Assembly: GCA_000496475.1 (NCBI GenBank)
Contig: AYMW01000002.1
Location: 62,001 to 126,000, forward strand
Source: Betaproteobacteria bacterium MOLA814
Lineage (GTDB): Bacteria > Pseudomonadota > Gammaproteobacteria > Burkholderiales > Burkholderiaceae_C
Direction of reading: 5' to 3'
DNA: 64,000 bases
Shown: positions 54,835-63,925 of the stretch, piece by piece
Numbering within the stretch: position 1 is the first letter of the stretch
Layout: each line of letters begins with the position of its first letter
Notes under the pieces: model-generated
What the model was told of the DNA's origin: nothing
Databases searched by the model: none
Seen by the model: the letters and a program-made list of their open reading frames with translations, nothing else
Position numbers and translations under genes: made by a program

Positions 54835-55958
54835 GCAACAGCCTGCTGTTTTCACCCTTTACGCTGCCGAGCCCACAAGGCGGCTTGGCATTGGCCAACC
54901 GCATCGTCATTGCCCCCATGTGCCAATACGCCGCCGACGACGGTCAAGCGACAGACTGGCACTTGGCCCACTGGACCAACTTGCTCAACAGCGGTGCAGC
55001 AATGGTCACCCTTGAGGCTACCGCCGTGACTGAAGACGGGCGCATCAGCCCCGGCTGTTTGGGCTTGTGGAATGACGCCACACACGCCGCGCTGCAATCT
55101 AATTTGCACAGAGCGCGTGCCCTGGCACCCGCCACACCTGTGTGCATACAGCTGGCCCACGCCGGACGTAAAGCCAGCAGTGCTAGGCCTTGGGATGGCG
55201 GTCAGTTGTTAGACCTAGACAACCAAGGCTGGCAGACGTTGGGCCCCTCGAATGTGCCGCATCTGTCGACAGAGCGCGCGCCCAAGGCCATGAGTGTGCA
55301 AGATATAGCTGACGTCACACGAGCTTTTGTGGTGGCGGCTCAGCGCGCGCAATCAATGGGCATTGAAGCGGTAGAGCTACACGCCGCACACGGTTATTTG
55401 TTACACCAATTCATGTCGCCATTGGCCAACCACAGAGACGACGCCTATGGTGGCAGCTTCGAGGGCAGAATTCGCATCGTCATGGAGGTGTTTCAAGCGG
55501 TCAGGGCTGTTTACACCGGTGTGTTGGGTGTGCGCATATCGGCCTGTGACTGGGTTGAAGGTGGTTGGACCGTGGAGGAGACCACCCGCTTGAGCGCGTT
55601 GCTGAAAGCCCAGGACTGCAACTTTGTCCACATTTCAAGCGCTGGCGTGTCGCCGTTGCAAAAAATCGACGTTGCACCGGGTTTTCAGCTGCCTTTTGCA
55701 AGAGCTGTGAAGGTTGCAACTGGCCTGCCAACCATCGGTGTGGGATTGGTAACAGACCCACAGTGTGCCGAGGATGCCTTGGTCAGAGGCGACGCCGATC
55801 TGATAGCCATTGCCAGAGCTGTGTTGTTCAACCCCCGGTGGCCATGGGCGGCTGCGGCGCAGTTGGGTGGACAAGTGGTGGGCAAGGTGAATTACCTGCG
55901 TTCACAACCCTTGCAAGCTAGGCATATATTCAGTAATCAAGGTGGTGGCCAACGCTAG
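54831..55958 (+). CDS. Old-yellow-enzyme NADH:flavin oxidoreductase, YqjM/XenA-like
   Basis: 375 residues, an FMN-dependent TIM barrel. The flavin-tuning Cys lies in IVIAPMCQYAADDGQATDWH, the substrate-binding His/His pair in ELHAAHGYLLHQFMSP, then SPLANHRDDAYGGSFEGR and GVGLVTDPQCAEDAL. The 'thermophilic-like' class has this Cys and the APMCQY motif. Such enzymes reduce the C=C of enones, nitroaromatics and nitroesters. It is coupled to the GST gene and converges on the GntR gene; both stop codons share CTAG at 55955-55958. Confidence 0.92.
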   Translation: MSNSLLFSPFTLPSPQGGLALANRIVIAPMCQYAADDGQATDWHLAHWTNLLNSGAAMVTLEATAVTEDGRISPGCLGLWNDATHAALQSNLHRARALAPATPVCIQLAHAGRKASSARPWDGGQLLDLDNQGWQTLGPSNVPHLSTERAPKAMSVQDIADVTRAFVVAAQRAQSMGIEAVELHAAHGYLLHQFMSPLANHRDDAYGGSFEGRIRIVMEVFQAVRAVYTGVLGVRISACDWVEGGWTVEETTRLSALLKAQDCNFVHISSAGVSPLQKIDVAPGFQLPFARAVKVATGLPTIGVGLVTDPQCAEDALVRGDADLIAIARAVLFNPRWPWAAAAQLGGQVVGKVNYLRSQPLQARHIFSNQGGGQR

Positions 55959-56692
55959 TCGGTTTGAATGGCGTTCGCCGTCGGCACGGCGCGCTCACGG
56001 ATGAGGGCGATTAAGTCTGTGAAGCGCTGGCCTTGTACGACCACGTGGCCACGGGCTGCAGCACTGGCTTTGCCAGCATCGCCCGCCACAATAGCGTTGC
56101 ACAATTCTCGGTGTTCGGCCAACGATTGCCCTATCCGGTGGCTGATTTGCAGTTGCATACGCCTGTAAGGTTTCAAGCGGTTTTTAAGCTGTAACGTTTG
56201 GTGTTGTAAGAACTGGTTTGCACTGGCCTTGTACACCAAGTGGTGAAAATTTTCATTGGCCCGGTAGTAGCTGTTGACGTCGCCGTGTTGGGCTTCATGC
56301 TCACACATGCTCATGGCTTGGGCCAGTTCGGCGTGCACTGCGGTACTGGCCCGTTTGGCAGCCAGGCCCGCGCACAGCGCCTCCAGTTCGGCCATGACCT
56401 CAAACATCTCCATCATGGTGCTCACGCCTAACGCTGCTACGTAGGTGCCACGCTTGGGGAAAACTTCTACCAAGCCGCTGGATTCAAGTTGCTGCAAGGC
56501 CTCACGCACGGGCGTGCGCGACATATTCAAACTAGCCGCTATCTCATCGGCGTGCAGTTGTGCGCCAGGCAACAGCCGGCCTTCGATGATGTCATCTTCT
56601 AACTGTTCACGCACCATGTGCACGCGTGATTGTTTGGAAGTGGCAGTAGATGAGGGCGTGTTGGGTAGTTTTGGCATATGGGTTGTCATCAT
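55955..56692 (-). CDS. GntR/FCD-family regulator of the malonate cluster
   Basis: 245 residues from the ATG at 56692, with AAGG 5 nt upstream; a longer frame to 56728 is less likely. The winged HTH is at 35-95 (HADEIAASLNMSRTPVREALQQLESSGLVEVFPKRGTYV). The FCD effector domain has FHHLVYKASANQFLQHQTLQL and AEHRELCNAIVAGDAGKASAAARGH with the metal-binding His. It is divergent from a TRAP transporter, malonyl-CoA decarboxylase and malonyl-CoA synthetase genes, a layout known for malonate catabolism, so it is probably their repressor. Confidence 0.9.
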   Translation of the reverse strand: MMTTHMPKLPNTPSSTATSKQSRVHMVREQLEDDIIEGRLLPGAQLHADEIAASLNMSRTPVREALQQLESSGLVEVFPKRGTYVAALGVSTMMEMFEVMAELEALCAGLAAKRASTAVHAELAQAMSMCEHEAQHGDVNSYYRANENFHHLVYKASANQFLQHQTLQLKNRLKPYRRMQLQISHRIGQSLAEHRELCNAIVAGDAGKASAAARGHVVVQGQRFTDLIALIRERAVPTANAIQTD

Positions 56693-56742
56693 TGCGACCT
56701 TGCGGGCACGAAGTATAGGGAAAACCATATGCTTTCACGCCA

Positions 56743-56764
56743 CTTGTTACATATAACATTCAAG
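56743..56764. promoter_or_regulatory. Possible GntR operator
   Basis: CTTG-N14-CAAG with an A/T-rich core (TTACATATAA) in the 102-bp divergent region between the GntR and binding-protein genes. It has an outer inverted repeat of only 4 bp, so support is weak. Confidence 0.3.
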
Positions 56765-56794
56765 CTCATTTATACAACACAAGTAGGAGACATG

Positions 56795-57790
56795 ATGAAG
56801 TTTGCATTCAAATCAGTGGCTTTGGCAGTATTGGGCGCAGGCCTTGTTGCAGCGGCACACGCCGATGTGGTGTTAAGGGCATCGCATCAATTCCCGGGTG
56901 GCAAAGGCGACGTGCGCGACGAGATGGTGCAGATGATTGCCCGCGACGTAGCAGCAGCCAATGTAGGTTTAACAATACAAGTGTTTCCAGGCTCCAGTTT
57001 GGTCAAGCCCAAAGAGCAATGGAAAGCAATGTTAACGGGACAAATCGACATGACGTCGCTTCCCCTTGATTATGCCTCTGGCTTTCACCCTGAGTTTGGT
57101 GCCACGCTGATGCCAGGTTTGGTCAAAAACCATGCCCATGCACGTCGTATCAACGACTCAGCATTCATGACAGATATTCATTCAGTCATCAACAAAGGCG
57201 GCATTGATGTGTTGGCCAATGCTTGGTTGGCTGGCGCTTTTGGCGGCAAGGACAAATGCATTATTGAACCCAAAGATGTTGAGGGCATGAAGGTGCGTTC
57301 AGCTGGCGCTACGTTTGCACAAATGTGGGCCGGCGCTGGCGCCTCTATTGTGTCTATCCCGTCTAGCGAGGTGTACAACGCGTTGCAGCAAGGTGTTGCT
57401 CAAGGCACCGACACGTCAGCAGGCAGCTTTGTGTCATTTCGCTTGTATGAACAACTCACTTGTTTGACGGCCCCAGGCGACGAAGCGCTGTGGTTTATGT
57501 ACGAGCCAGTTTTGGTGTCTCAGAGAGCCATGGCCAAATTGAACGATGCCCAGAAAAAGGCATTGTTAGCAGCCTCTGCAAAAGCTGAAGCTTACTTTGA
57601 ATCAGAGTCTAAAAAGCTTGACGAAAAGCTGGTTGACTCCTTTACCAAAGCGGGTGTGAAAGTGGCTTACATGACTGCGGCTCAAGCTGATGCATGGCGT
57701 GCCGTTGCTGCTAAAACATCGTACAAAAACTTTGCCGAAAAAGTTCCTACCGGCCAAGCGTTAATCGACAAAGCTTTGGCGGTTAAGTAA
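56795..57790 (+). CDS. TRAP transporter substrate-binding protein (DctP family), likely malonate
   Basis: 331 residues from the ATG at 56795, 5 nt after AGGAG; the ATG 3 bp earlier is too close. Residues 1-22 (MKFAFKSVALAVLGAGLVAAAHA) are a signal peptide. The mature part has the DctP motifs LRASHQFPGGKGDVRDEMVQMIARDV, VRSAGATFAQMWAGAGASIVSIPSSEVYNALQQGVAQGTDTS and DEALWFMYEPVLVSQ, with the Arg that salt-bridges a carboxylate ligand. Adjacent malonyl-CoA enzymes indicate malonate as ligand, as in the matPQM system. Confidence 0.93.
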   Translation: MKFAFKSVALAVLGAGLVAAAHADVVLRASHQFPGGKGDVRDEMVQMIARDVAAANVGLTIQVFPGSSLVKPKEQWKAMLTGQIDMTSLPLDYASGFHPEFGATLMPGLVKNHAHARRINDSAFMTDIHSVINKGGIDVLANAWLAGAFGGKDKCIIEPKDVEGMKVRSAGATFAQMWAGAGASIVSIPSSEVYNALQQGVAQGTDTSAGSFVSFRLYEQLTCLTAPGDEALWFMYEPVLVSQRAMAKLNDAQKKALLAASAKAEAYFESESKKLDEKLVDSFTKAGVKVAYMTAAQADAWRAVAAKTSYKNFAEKVPTGQALIDKALAVK

Positions 57791-57846
57791 GCCTGAGTGC
57801 GCTCTAGCCACAATAAAAAGAAATCTAGTTAGTTCAAGGAGTAGGT

Positions 57847-58386
57847 GTGAGCGAAGTTTATAAATGGGTGTGTAGGGTATCAACAGCGGTGGGTATTTTT
57901 GCCGCTGGTCTGATGTTCGTCGCCATATTGGTGGTTTGCCACATGGTGTTTGTCAGGGCGGTGCTCAATGAGTCGTCAATTTGGCAAACTGAATTTGTGA
58001 CCTTTGCACTGATAGCGGCCACCTTCTTGGGTGCGCCCTATATTTTGCTCACGCGTGGCCATGTGAACGTCGACTTACTCCCTATTTTGTTGGGTGAGTC
58101 TGGTCGGCGTCGATTGGCTTGGCTTGCGACACTGTTGAGTTTTGGTTTTTGTATGGTGTTGTTTTACAGTTCCGTGCATTGGTGGTGGGAAGCCTGGGAG
58201 CTAGGTCTCACCACCCCGACTATTTGGCGCGCGCGTTTGTGGATTCCATACCTCAGTTTACCGGTTGGTTTGGGTTTGCTGTGTCTGCAATATGCAGTGG
58301 ATATGTGGGCGCTGGCCAAGGGCCTGTCGTCACCTTTTGCACCTATCGTTACCAACGACAGTGTGCCGCAAGAAAGCGCAGCATGA
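57847..58386 (+). CDS. TRAP transporter small permease (DctQ family)
   Basis: 179 residues from GTG at 57847 with AAGGAG 6 nt upstream; no ATG is available. Four helices are visible: VGIFAAGLMFVAILVVCHMVFV, WQTEFVTFALIAATFLGAPYIL, LATLLSFGFCMVLFYSSVHWWW and PVGLGLLCLQYAVDMW. RGHVNVDLLPILL and TPTIWRARLWIPYLSLPVG are the family's conserved loops. It pairs with the large permease, whose start overlaps its stop by 4 bp. Confidence 0.93.
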   Translation: MSEVYKWVCRVSTAVGIFAAGLMFVAILVVCHMVFVRAVLNESSIWQTEFVTFALIAATFLGAPYILLTRGHVNVDLLPILLGESGRRRLAWLATLLSFGFCMVLFYSSVHWWWEAWELGLTTPTIWRARLWIPYLSLPVGLGLLCLQYAVDMWALAKGLSSPFAPIVTNDSVPQESAA

Positions 58387-59690
58387 ACCCCTTAATCATT
58401 GGTGCGTTTATTTTCGCTCTGACCCTTGTGTTGTTAGCCACTGGCATGCCCATTGCGTTTGCGCTGGGTATCACGGCATTGTTTTTTATGGTCCTCAACG
58501 ACGGTTGGATGGCCATCACGTTTTTGCCTGAGACTTTGTTTTCAGGCTTAGACGATTTCACCTTGGCTTCAATTCCCATGTTCATCATCATGGGGGCGGC
58601 GGTTGCCTCGTCTCGCGCTGGCAGCGACTTGTACGAGGCCTTATCGCGCTGGTTGTACAAAGTGCCTGGCTCTTTGGTTATCTCTAATATTGGCGCTTGC
58701 GCTTTGTTTTCAGCGCTTACTGGCTCGTCTCCAGCTACCTGTGCTGCCATTGGCAAGATGGGTATTCCAGAAATGCGCCGCCGTGGCTACGACGCTGATT
58801 TGGCCACAGGTGCCATCGCTGCGGGTGGTACTTTGGGCATTTTGATTCCGCCCAGTGTGACCATGATTTTGTACGGCATCGCCAGTGAAACATCGATTGG
58901 CGCTTTGTTCATTGCCGGCATATTGCCGGGTTTGTTGCTCACCTCGTTGTTTATTGCGTGGGCTTTATTTCTAAGTTGGAAGCGCGGGAACACCCAAGTG
59001 TTTGCTGGGCAAAGCTACACTTTGGCACAGCGTCTAGAGCTGATGCCCAAGCTGCTACCGCTCATGTTGGTGGTGGTGGGTGTTATTTACTCGCTGTACG
59101 GTGGCATTGCCACGCCGTCTGAGGCCGCAGGTGTCGGCGCGGCTTTGTGCTTGGCCATGGTGGTTGTTATTTACCGTATGTGGACAGTCAAAGACTTGTG
59201 GCACATTTTTCGCGACGCTTTGCGAGAGTCGGGCATGTTGCTGATGATCATTGGTATGTCTGTGCTGTTCAGCTACGCCATGTCGTCGTCATTGGTGACA
59301 CAAAGTGTGGCCACCGCGATTGCTGAGATGGATGTGAACCGCTGGGTCATGCTAGGCGCGGTCAATGTGTTCTTGCTGGTTCTGGGCTGTTTCTTGCCGC
59401 CAGCAGCCATTATTCTGATGACAACCCCAATTATTTTGCCAGTCATCACCGCCGCTGGTTTCGATCCAATATGGTTTGGTGTGATGTTGACCATCAACAT
59501 GGAGTTGGGCCTCATCACGCCGCCAGTAGGCTTAAACCTATTTGTGATTAATGGCATCACACCTGATGTGAAACTCACCACGATTTTGCGCGGTGCGTTT
59601 CCATTCATGATGTGTATGGTGTTAGCCATTGTGTTGTTGTGTTTTTTCCCTGGCATCGCAACGTGGTTGCCAAGCGTGTTGATGGGGTAA
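58383..59690 (+). CDS. TRAP transporter large permease (DctM family)
   Basis: 435 residues. Conserved DctM segments are present: LASIPMFIIMGAAVASS, ISNIGACALFSALTGSSPATCAAIGKM, ATGAIAAGGTLGILIPPSVTMILYG, PSEAAGVGA and NMELGLITPPVGLNLFVINGI. About 12 helices follow the family pattern. With the small subunit and the binding protein it forms a Na+-driven importer. The ATG overlaps the DctQ stop (ATGA); malonyl-CoA decarboxylase follows 17 bp later, so the transporter is probably for malonate. Confidence 0.94.
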   Translation: MNPLIIGAFIFALTLVLLATGMPIAFALGITALFFMVLNDGWMAITFLPETLFSGLDDFTLASIPMFIIMGAAVASSRAGSDLYEALSRWLYKVPGSLVISNIGACALFSALTGSSPATCAAIGKMGIPEMRRRGYDADLATGAIAAGGTLGILIPPSVTMILYGIASETSIGALFIAGILPGLLLTSLFIAWALFLSWKRGNTQVFAGQSYTLAQRLELMPKLLPLMLVVVGVIYSLYGGIATPSEAAGVGAALCLAMVVVIYRMWTVKDLWHIFRDALRESGMLLMIIGMSVLFSYAMSSSLVTQSVATAIAEMDVNRWVMLGAVNVFLLVLGCFLPPAAIILMTTPIILPVITAAGFDPIWFGVMLTINMELGLITPPVGLNLFVINGITPDVKLTTILRGAFPFMMCMVLAIVLLCFFPGIATWLPSVLMG

Positions 59691-59707
59691 CAGGTCGGGG
59701 TATTGCG

Positions 59708-60991
59708 ATGTTTGAAAAACTATGGTCTATGGCCAAAAAAGCTCAAGAAGACAGGGGCTTTAGGCAATTGGTTCAAGCCTGCGAAGGTTTGCTGTCTGAG
59801 CGGGGCCAGGCCAATATGTATGCACTGGCGGATGAAGTTGTTGGACGCTGGATCGATTTACCAACGTCAAGACACGAGGCCTTTTTTGCGGTGTTGGCGA
59901 CACAATTTGCACCCGACGAGCAGTTGGTTGACCAGGCCATTACCGCTTACAGAGATCAACCAAACCCAGATACCTTGGCAAAGCTGTCGTTGGCCAGCGA
60001 GGCGCCGCGCCAAGAGTTGTTGCGCCGAATCAACCGTACGGGCAAGGGCACTGCAACGCTGTTGTCCATGCGTGTGGCTTTGCTGACGTGCATGCGCACC
60101 CGTCAAGGCTTGAATGTGGTGGATGCTGACTTTTTGCATTTGCTCTCGTCGTGGTTTAACCCCGGGTTCTTGCGGTTTGAACCCGTGAGTTGGCACTCTA
60201 GCGCGGCCTTGCTTGAGAAGATCATTCAACATGAAGCTGTACATGCAATAGACAGCTGGACGCATTTGCGCAGGCGTCTAGACAGCGACCGCCGATGCTA
60301 CGCTTTTTTTCATCCGCAGTTGGAAGACGAGCCGCTGATATTTGTTGAGGTGGCTTTAACAAACGAGATTCCTCCGGCAATTGCACCGCTGATTGACATC
60401 AAAGGCCAGCCAGACCCTTCAACCAAGCCAAAAGTGGCGGTGTTTTATTCGATTAGTAATTGTCAGCCCGGCTTACGCGGTGTGTCGTTGGGTAATTTTT
60501 TGATCAAACGGGTTGCCGAGCATTTGTCCACCGAGTTGCCCAGCCTTAAAACGTATTGCACCTTGTCGCCAGTGCCAGGGTTTGGCAAGTGGGTAGACCA
60601 AGTTGATGCGTCAGATTTGCCTGCCTTTCAGCGCGAGCAGCTGACACTCATTAGACAATGGCACGCCGAACACGCGCCGCTGAATCAAAGCGACATTGCG
60701 CTGATGCCTAAAACTGTAGAGACGGCTTTAAACAACTGCTGCGCCCATTGGTTGGTCAATGGTTCGCATCAACACTTAAGTGACCCTGTTGCACGTTTTC
60801 ACTTAGACAACGGTGCTCGCCTAGAGCGGGTCAATGTAGCAGGCGACATGTCAAAAAAAGGCATCAAGCAGTCGCTGTCTGTGATGGTTAATTACTTGTA
60901 TGACTTGGACAAGGTTGAGGCCAGGCACGAGGCATTCATTCAAGGCATCGCATCGCATTCGTCACAAGTCAAAAAATCCCTTAAAGCTTAA
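59708..60991 (+). CDS. matA: Malonyl-CoA decarboxylase
   Basis: 427 residues from the ATG at 59708. The helical N domain is followed by the GNAT-like catalytic domain: FFHPQLEDEPLIFVEVALTNEIPPAI, FYSISNCQPGLRGVSLGNFLIKRVAEHL (conserved S-x-x-GL-GVSLG loop) and TLSPVPGFGKWV, typical of the MCD family. It converts malonyl-CoA to acetyl-CoA and CO2. Between the TRAP transporter and the malonyl-CoA synthetase gene, it completes a malonate assimilation route. Confidence 0.94.
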   Translation: MFEKLWSMAKKAQEDRGFRQLVQACEGLLSERGQANMYALADEVVGRWIDLPTSRHEAFFAVLATQFAPDEQLVDQAITAYRDQPNPDTLAKLSLASEAPRQELLRRINRTGKGTATLLSMRVALLTCMRTRQGLNVVDADFLHLLSSWFNPGFLRFEPVSWHSSAALLEKIIQHEAVHAIDSWTHLRRRLDSDRRCYAFFHPQLEDEPLIFVEVALTNEIPPAIAPLIDIKGQPDPSTKPKVAVFYSISNCQPGLRGVSLGNFLIKRVAEHLSTELPSLKTYCTLSPVPGFGKWVDQVDASDLPAFQREQLTLIRQWHAEHAPLNQSDIALMPKTVETALNNCCAHWLVNGSHQHLSDPVARFHLDNGARLERVNVAGDMSKKGIKQSLSVMVNYLYDLDKVEARHEAFIQGIASHSSQVKKSLKA

Positions 60992-61065
60992 GTATCTGTA
61001 TGTGTTCACCCGTTCAATCTGCAAGCACAACATCAAACACAACACAAAGCACTGTTTCAAACGCT

Positions 61066-62625
61066 ATGACCAGCAACAACATCAACGACAACTTTTACCA
61101 ACTCTTGCGCGAGCAGTTCCCTACAGACCTGAGCCTGCCAGCTGTTTACGACGATGCTGGTGTCTACTCTTGGTCGGATTTAGACAAGGGTTCGGCCATG
61201 ATGGCCAACCTGCTACAAGGCTTGGCATTGCCCAAGGGCAGCCGCATTGCCGTGCAGGTTGACAAGTCCGTTGAGGCGGTGATGCTGTATTTGGCAACCT
61301 TGCGCGCAGGCTACGTGTTCTTGCCACTCAACACGGCCTACCAAAGCGCTGAGGTGGCTTACTTTATTGACAACGCCAAACCAGCCGTGGTGGTATGCAG
61401 TCCAGCTACATTTGGCTGGGTCAGCAAGGTGGCCTTTACGCATGGTGTTGGCAGTGTGTTTACTTTAAGTGACGAGCGCACAGGCAGTTTGCTTGACCGT
61501 GCCGCCCATTACGACTCACAGCACACACCGGTGCAGCTTATGCCAGATGACTTGGCAGTCATCATTTACACCAGTGGGACGACTGGGCGCAGTAAAGGTG
61601 CCATGCTGAGCCATCACAACTTGGCTAGCAACGCGCAAACACTGAAGGCTTATTGGGGTTGGCAGCCTGGCGATGTGTTGCTACACGCGTTGCCAATTTT
61701 CCATGTGCATGGCTTGTTTGTTGCCATTCATGCTGCGTTGATCAATGGCAGCCCTATGATTTGGATGAAGAAATTTGACGCCCAGAGTGCCATTGCACAT
61801 ATGCAACGTGCCACCGTGTTCATGGGTGTGCCAACGCTGTACGTTCGGTTGCTGGCTCAAGCCCAGCTCAATCCACAAGCGGTGGCTAATATGCGCTTGT
61901 TTATCTCTGGTTCTGCGCCTCTGTTAACAGACACATTCCAACAATGGCATGAGCGAACTGGCCATACTATTTTGGAGCGTTACGGTATGAGCGAAACCAT
62001 CATGCTCACGTCCAACCCTTACAGCGCAGACGCGCGCCACCAAGGCGCAAATCAGCGCAAGGGTGGCACCGTTGGTTTTGCACTGCCCGACGTGGAGCTG
62101 CGCGTTGTAAATGACGACGGCGTTGTGCTGGCAAACACCCAAACGGGTCATATTGAAGTGAAAGGGCCCAGCGTGTTTTTAGGCTACTGGAACATGCCAG
62201 AAAAAACAGCTGAAGAGTTCACCGCTGATGGTTTTTTTAAAACAGGCGACGTAGGCGTGGTGAGTAGCCAAGGCTACGTCACCATAGTCGGTCGTAACAA
62301 AGACTTGATTATCAGTGGTGGCTACAACGTGTACCCGGCTGAAATAGAGGCCGTCATTAACAAACTACCGGGTGTGTCCGAAAGTGCAGTGGTGGGCATT
62401 GCCCATGCCGATTTCGGTGAGGTGGGCGTGGCGGTGGTGGTAGCTGATAAAGGTGCAGTCCTTGACCCCCTTGCCGTGTTGACCGCTATTAAGGGGGAGT
62501 TGGCCAACTTCAAAGTGCCCAAACATTGCGTGGTGGTTGATGAGCTACCCCGCAACGCTATGGGTAAAGTGCAAAAAAACATACTGCGACAACAATACAC
62601 TTCTCATGTGTTTGCATCGCACTAG
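61066..62625 (+). CDS. matB: Malonyl-CoA synthetase (acyl-AMP ligase)
   Basis: 519 residues from the ATG at 61066; an upstream ATG at 61000 would add 22 Ser/Thr/Gln-rich residues, and no ribosome site favours either. AMP-binding motif VIIYTSGTTGRSKGAMLSHHNL, ERYGMSETIMLTSNPY, GFFKTGDVG and YNVYPAEIEAVINKLPGVSE are present, and the catalytic Lys lies in LPRNAMGKVQKNIL. The 'RYGMSE' region is as in MatB. It ligates malonate to CoA with ATP, giving malonyl-CoA for the decarboxylase encoded 74 bp upstream. Confidence 0.93.
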   Translation: MTSNNINDNFYQLLREQFPTDLSLPAVYDDAGVYSWSDLDKGSAMMANLLQGLALPKGSRIAVQVDKSVEAVMLYLATLRAGYVFLPLNTAYQSAEVAYFIDNAKPAVVVCSPATFGWVSKVAFTHGVGSVFTLSDERTGSLLDRAAHYDSQHTPVQLMPDDLAVIIYTSGTTGRSKGAMLSHHNLASNAQTLKAYWGWQPGDVLLHALPIFHVHGLFVAIHAALINGSPMIWMKKFDAQSAIAHMQRATVFMGVPTLYVRLLAQAQLNPQAVANMRLFISGSAPLLTDTFQQWHERTGHTILERYGMSETIMLTSNPYSADARHQGANQRKGGTVGFALPDVELRVVNDDGVVLANTQTGHIEVKGPSVFLGYWNMPEKTAEEFTADGFFKTGDVGVVSSQGYVTIVGRNKDLIISGGYNVYPAEIEAVINKLPGVSESAVVGIAHADFGEVGVAVVVADKGAVLDPLAVLTAIKGELANFKVPKHCVVVDELPRNAMGKVQKNILRQQYTSHVFASH

Positions 62626-62824
62626 GCGTTTTTATTGTTAAGGCTGCAACTTGCCTGAGCTCGCGTTAAGTGTTCGCACATCAAGCGTTAAATTGCATCG
62701 TCCGTTTTTTAATTGTGCTGTGAATGGCTTTGTTTTGAGCTGTTGTGCCGAGTTCAATCTGATTGTTTGTTACAAATCAAGGACCTGCTTATAATTCTAG
62801 ATCTTGTGTCTAGGAGTCTCCATT

Positions 62825-63634
62825 TTGTTTTCTTACCGCGTAATGTGTCGTTGTATTGCCTTGTTGTGTGTCGTGACAGGTACCGCTGTGGCGGCTGACT
62901 TGCCCCTTGGCGTTGTGGCTGTGGTGAATGGCAAACACATCAGGCAAGTGATGGTGGATGTAGCAGTGGCTCAAGAAGGTGCACGTGGCCAAGCTGATAC
63001 CCCGGCCCTGCGCACGGCGGTTTTAAATGACTTGGTAGTTGCGGCAATGCTTGCAGACCGTGCACGTCAGATTGGCGTGTCTAACTTGCCCAAAATTGCT
63101 GCTGGCTTGGATGTGCTAGAGACCAATTTTTTAGCACGTGAACTCCAACGTTTTTGGGTTGAAAAAAACCCTATTTCAAACGCTGAGCTGCGTTATGAGT
63201 ACAACCGTCAAGTTGCCGAGTTGTCCAAGCGCGGTCAATTACAAGAGTTTCAGTTGTCACACATAGTGGTGCCTGATGAAGCGCTCGCGCAGCAGATTCT
63301 TTCTGAGGTCAAGGGCGGCGCTGACTTTGTGGCCACCGCCACGGCAAGGTCCATAGATCCCAGCCGGGAGCGCGGTGGTGACATGGGTTGGGTCTTGCCA
63401 TTTAATATATTGCCTGAAATTGGCAATGTGCTGGTCAACCTTGCCCCCAACACCTTGGCCATGGCCCCCATACAAACGCGTCTTGGTTGGCATGTCGTCA
63501 AACTGGGTGGCAAGCGTGACTTCACCATTCCAACGTTTGAGGCCAGCAAGCTGCCGTTGCAGCAAGCGGTACAAAATACCAATTGGGCTGCCTATTTGCT
63601 AGACCTCAACAGCAAAACCAACATACAGCGCTAA
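62825..63634 (+). CDS. Periplasmic parvulin-type peptidyl-prolyl isomerase
   Basis: About 269 residues from a TTG at 62825, with AGGAG ending 8 nt upstream; the ATG at 62843 has no such site. Residues 1-24 (MFSYRVMCRCIALLCVVTGTAVAA) are a signal peptide. A helical chaperone-like N domain (GVVAVVNGKHIRQVMVDVAVAQEG) precedes the PpiC rotamase domain at about 155-245 (LSHIVVPDEALAQQILSEVKGGADFVATATARS and DMGWVLPFNILPEIGNVLVNL). It probably aids folding of secreted proteins, like PrsA/SurA-type enzymes. It is a single gene after the malonate operon. Confidence 0.9.
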   Translation: MFSYRVMCRCIALLCVVTGTAVAADLPLGVVAVVNGKHIRQVMVDVAVAQEGARGQADTPALRTAVLNDLVVAAMLADRARQIGVSNLPKIAAGLDVLETNFLARELQRFWVEKNPISNAELRYEYNRQVAELSKRGQLQEFQLSHIVVPDEALAQQILSEVKGGADFVATATARSIDPSRERGGDMGWVLPFNILPEIGNVLVNLAPNTLAMAPIQTRLGWHVVKLGGKRDFTIPTFEASKLPLQQAVQNTNWAAYLLDLNSKTNIQR

Positions 63635-63925
63635 GCTGAGTGTGTATGGGTGGCCTCGACAATTGCGCCTGACCTGCGTTGGCCTTATCGGTTGCAGCCA
63701 AGGGCAGTTGGCGCAGCTGAAGCGTTTTTTCTACTTGTGATGAGCTCTTTGTGTTGGTGCAGTTACCAGTGCTTGGTCTAGACAGTGAAAAGCCACTTTA
63801 GAGGTAACGCTTGTAACCGTTGCAAGGCTGATAATGTGTCGTGCTGTGTTGTGTGGTGGGATCTAGCCTATGGTGCGGATCTAAGCACAGCACGCACCAA
63901 GCAATAAGAGTTAGGGATACAGCTT

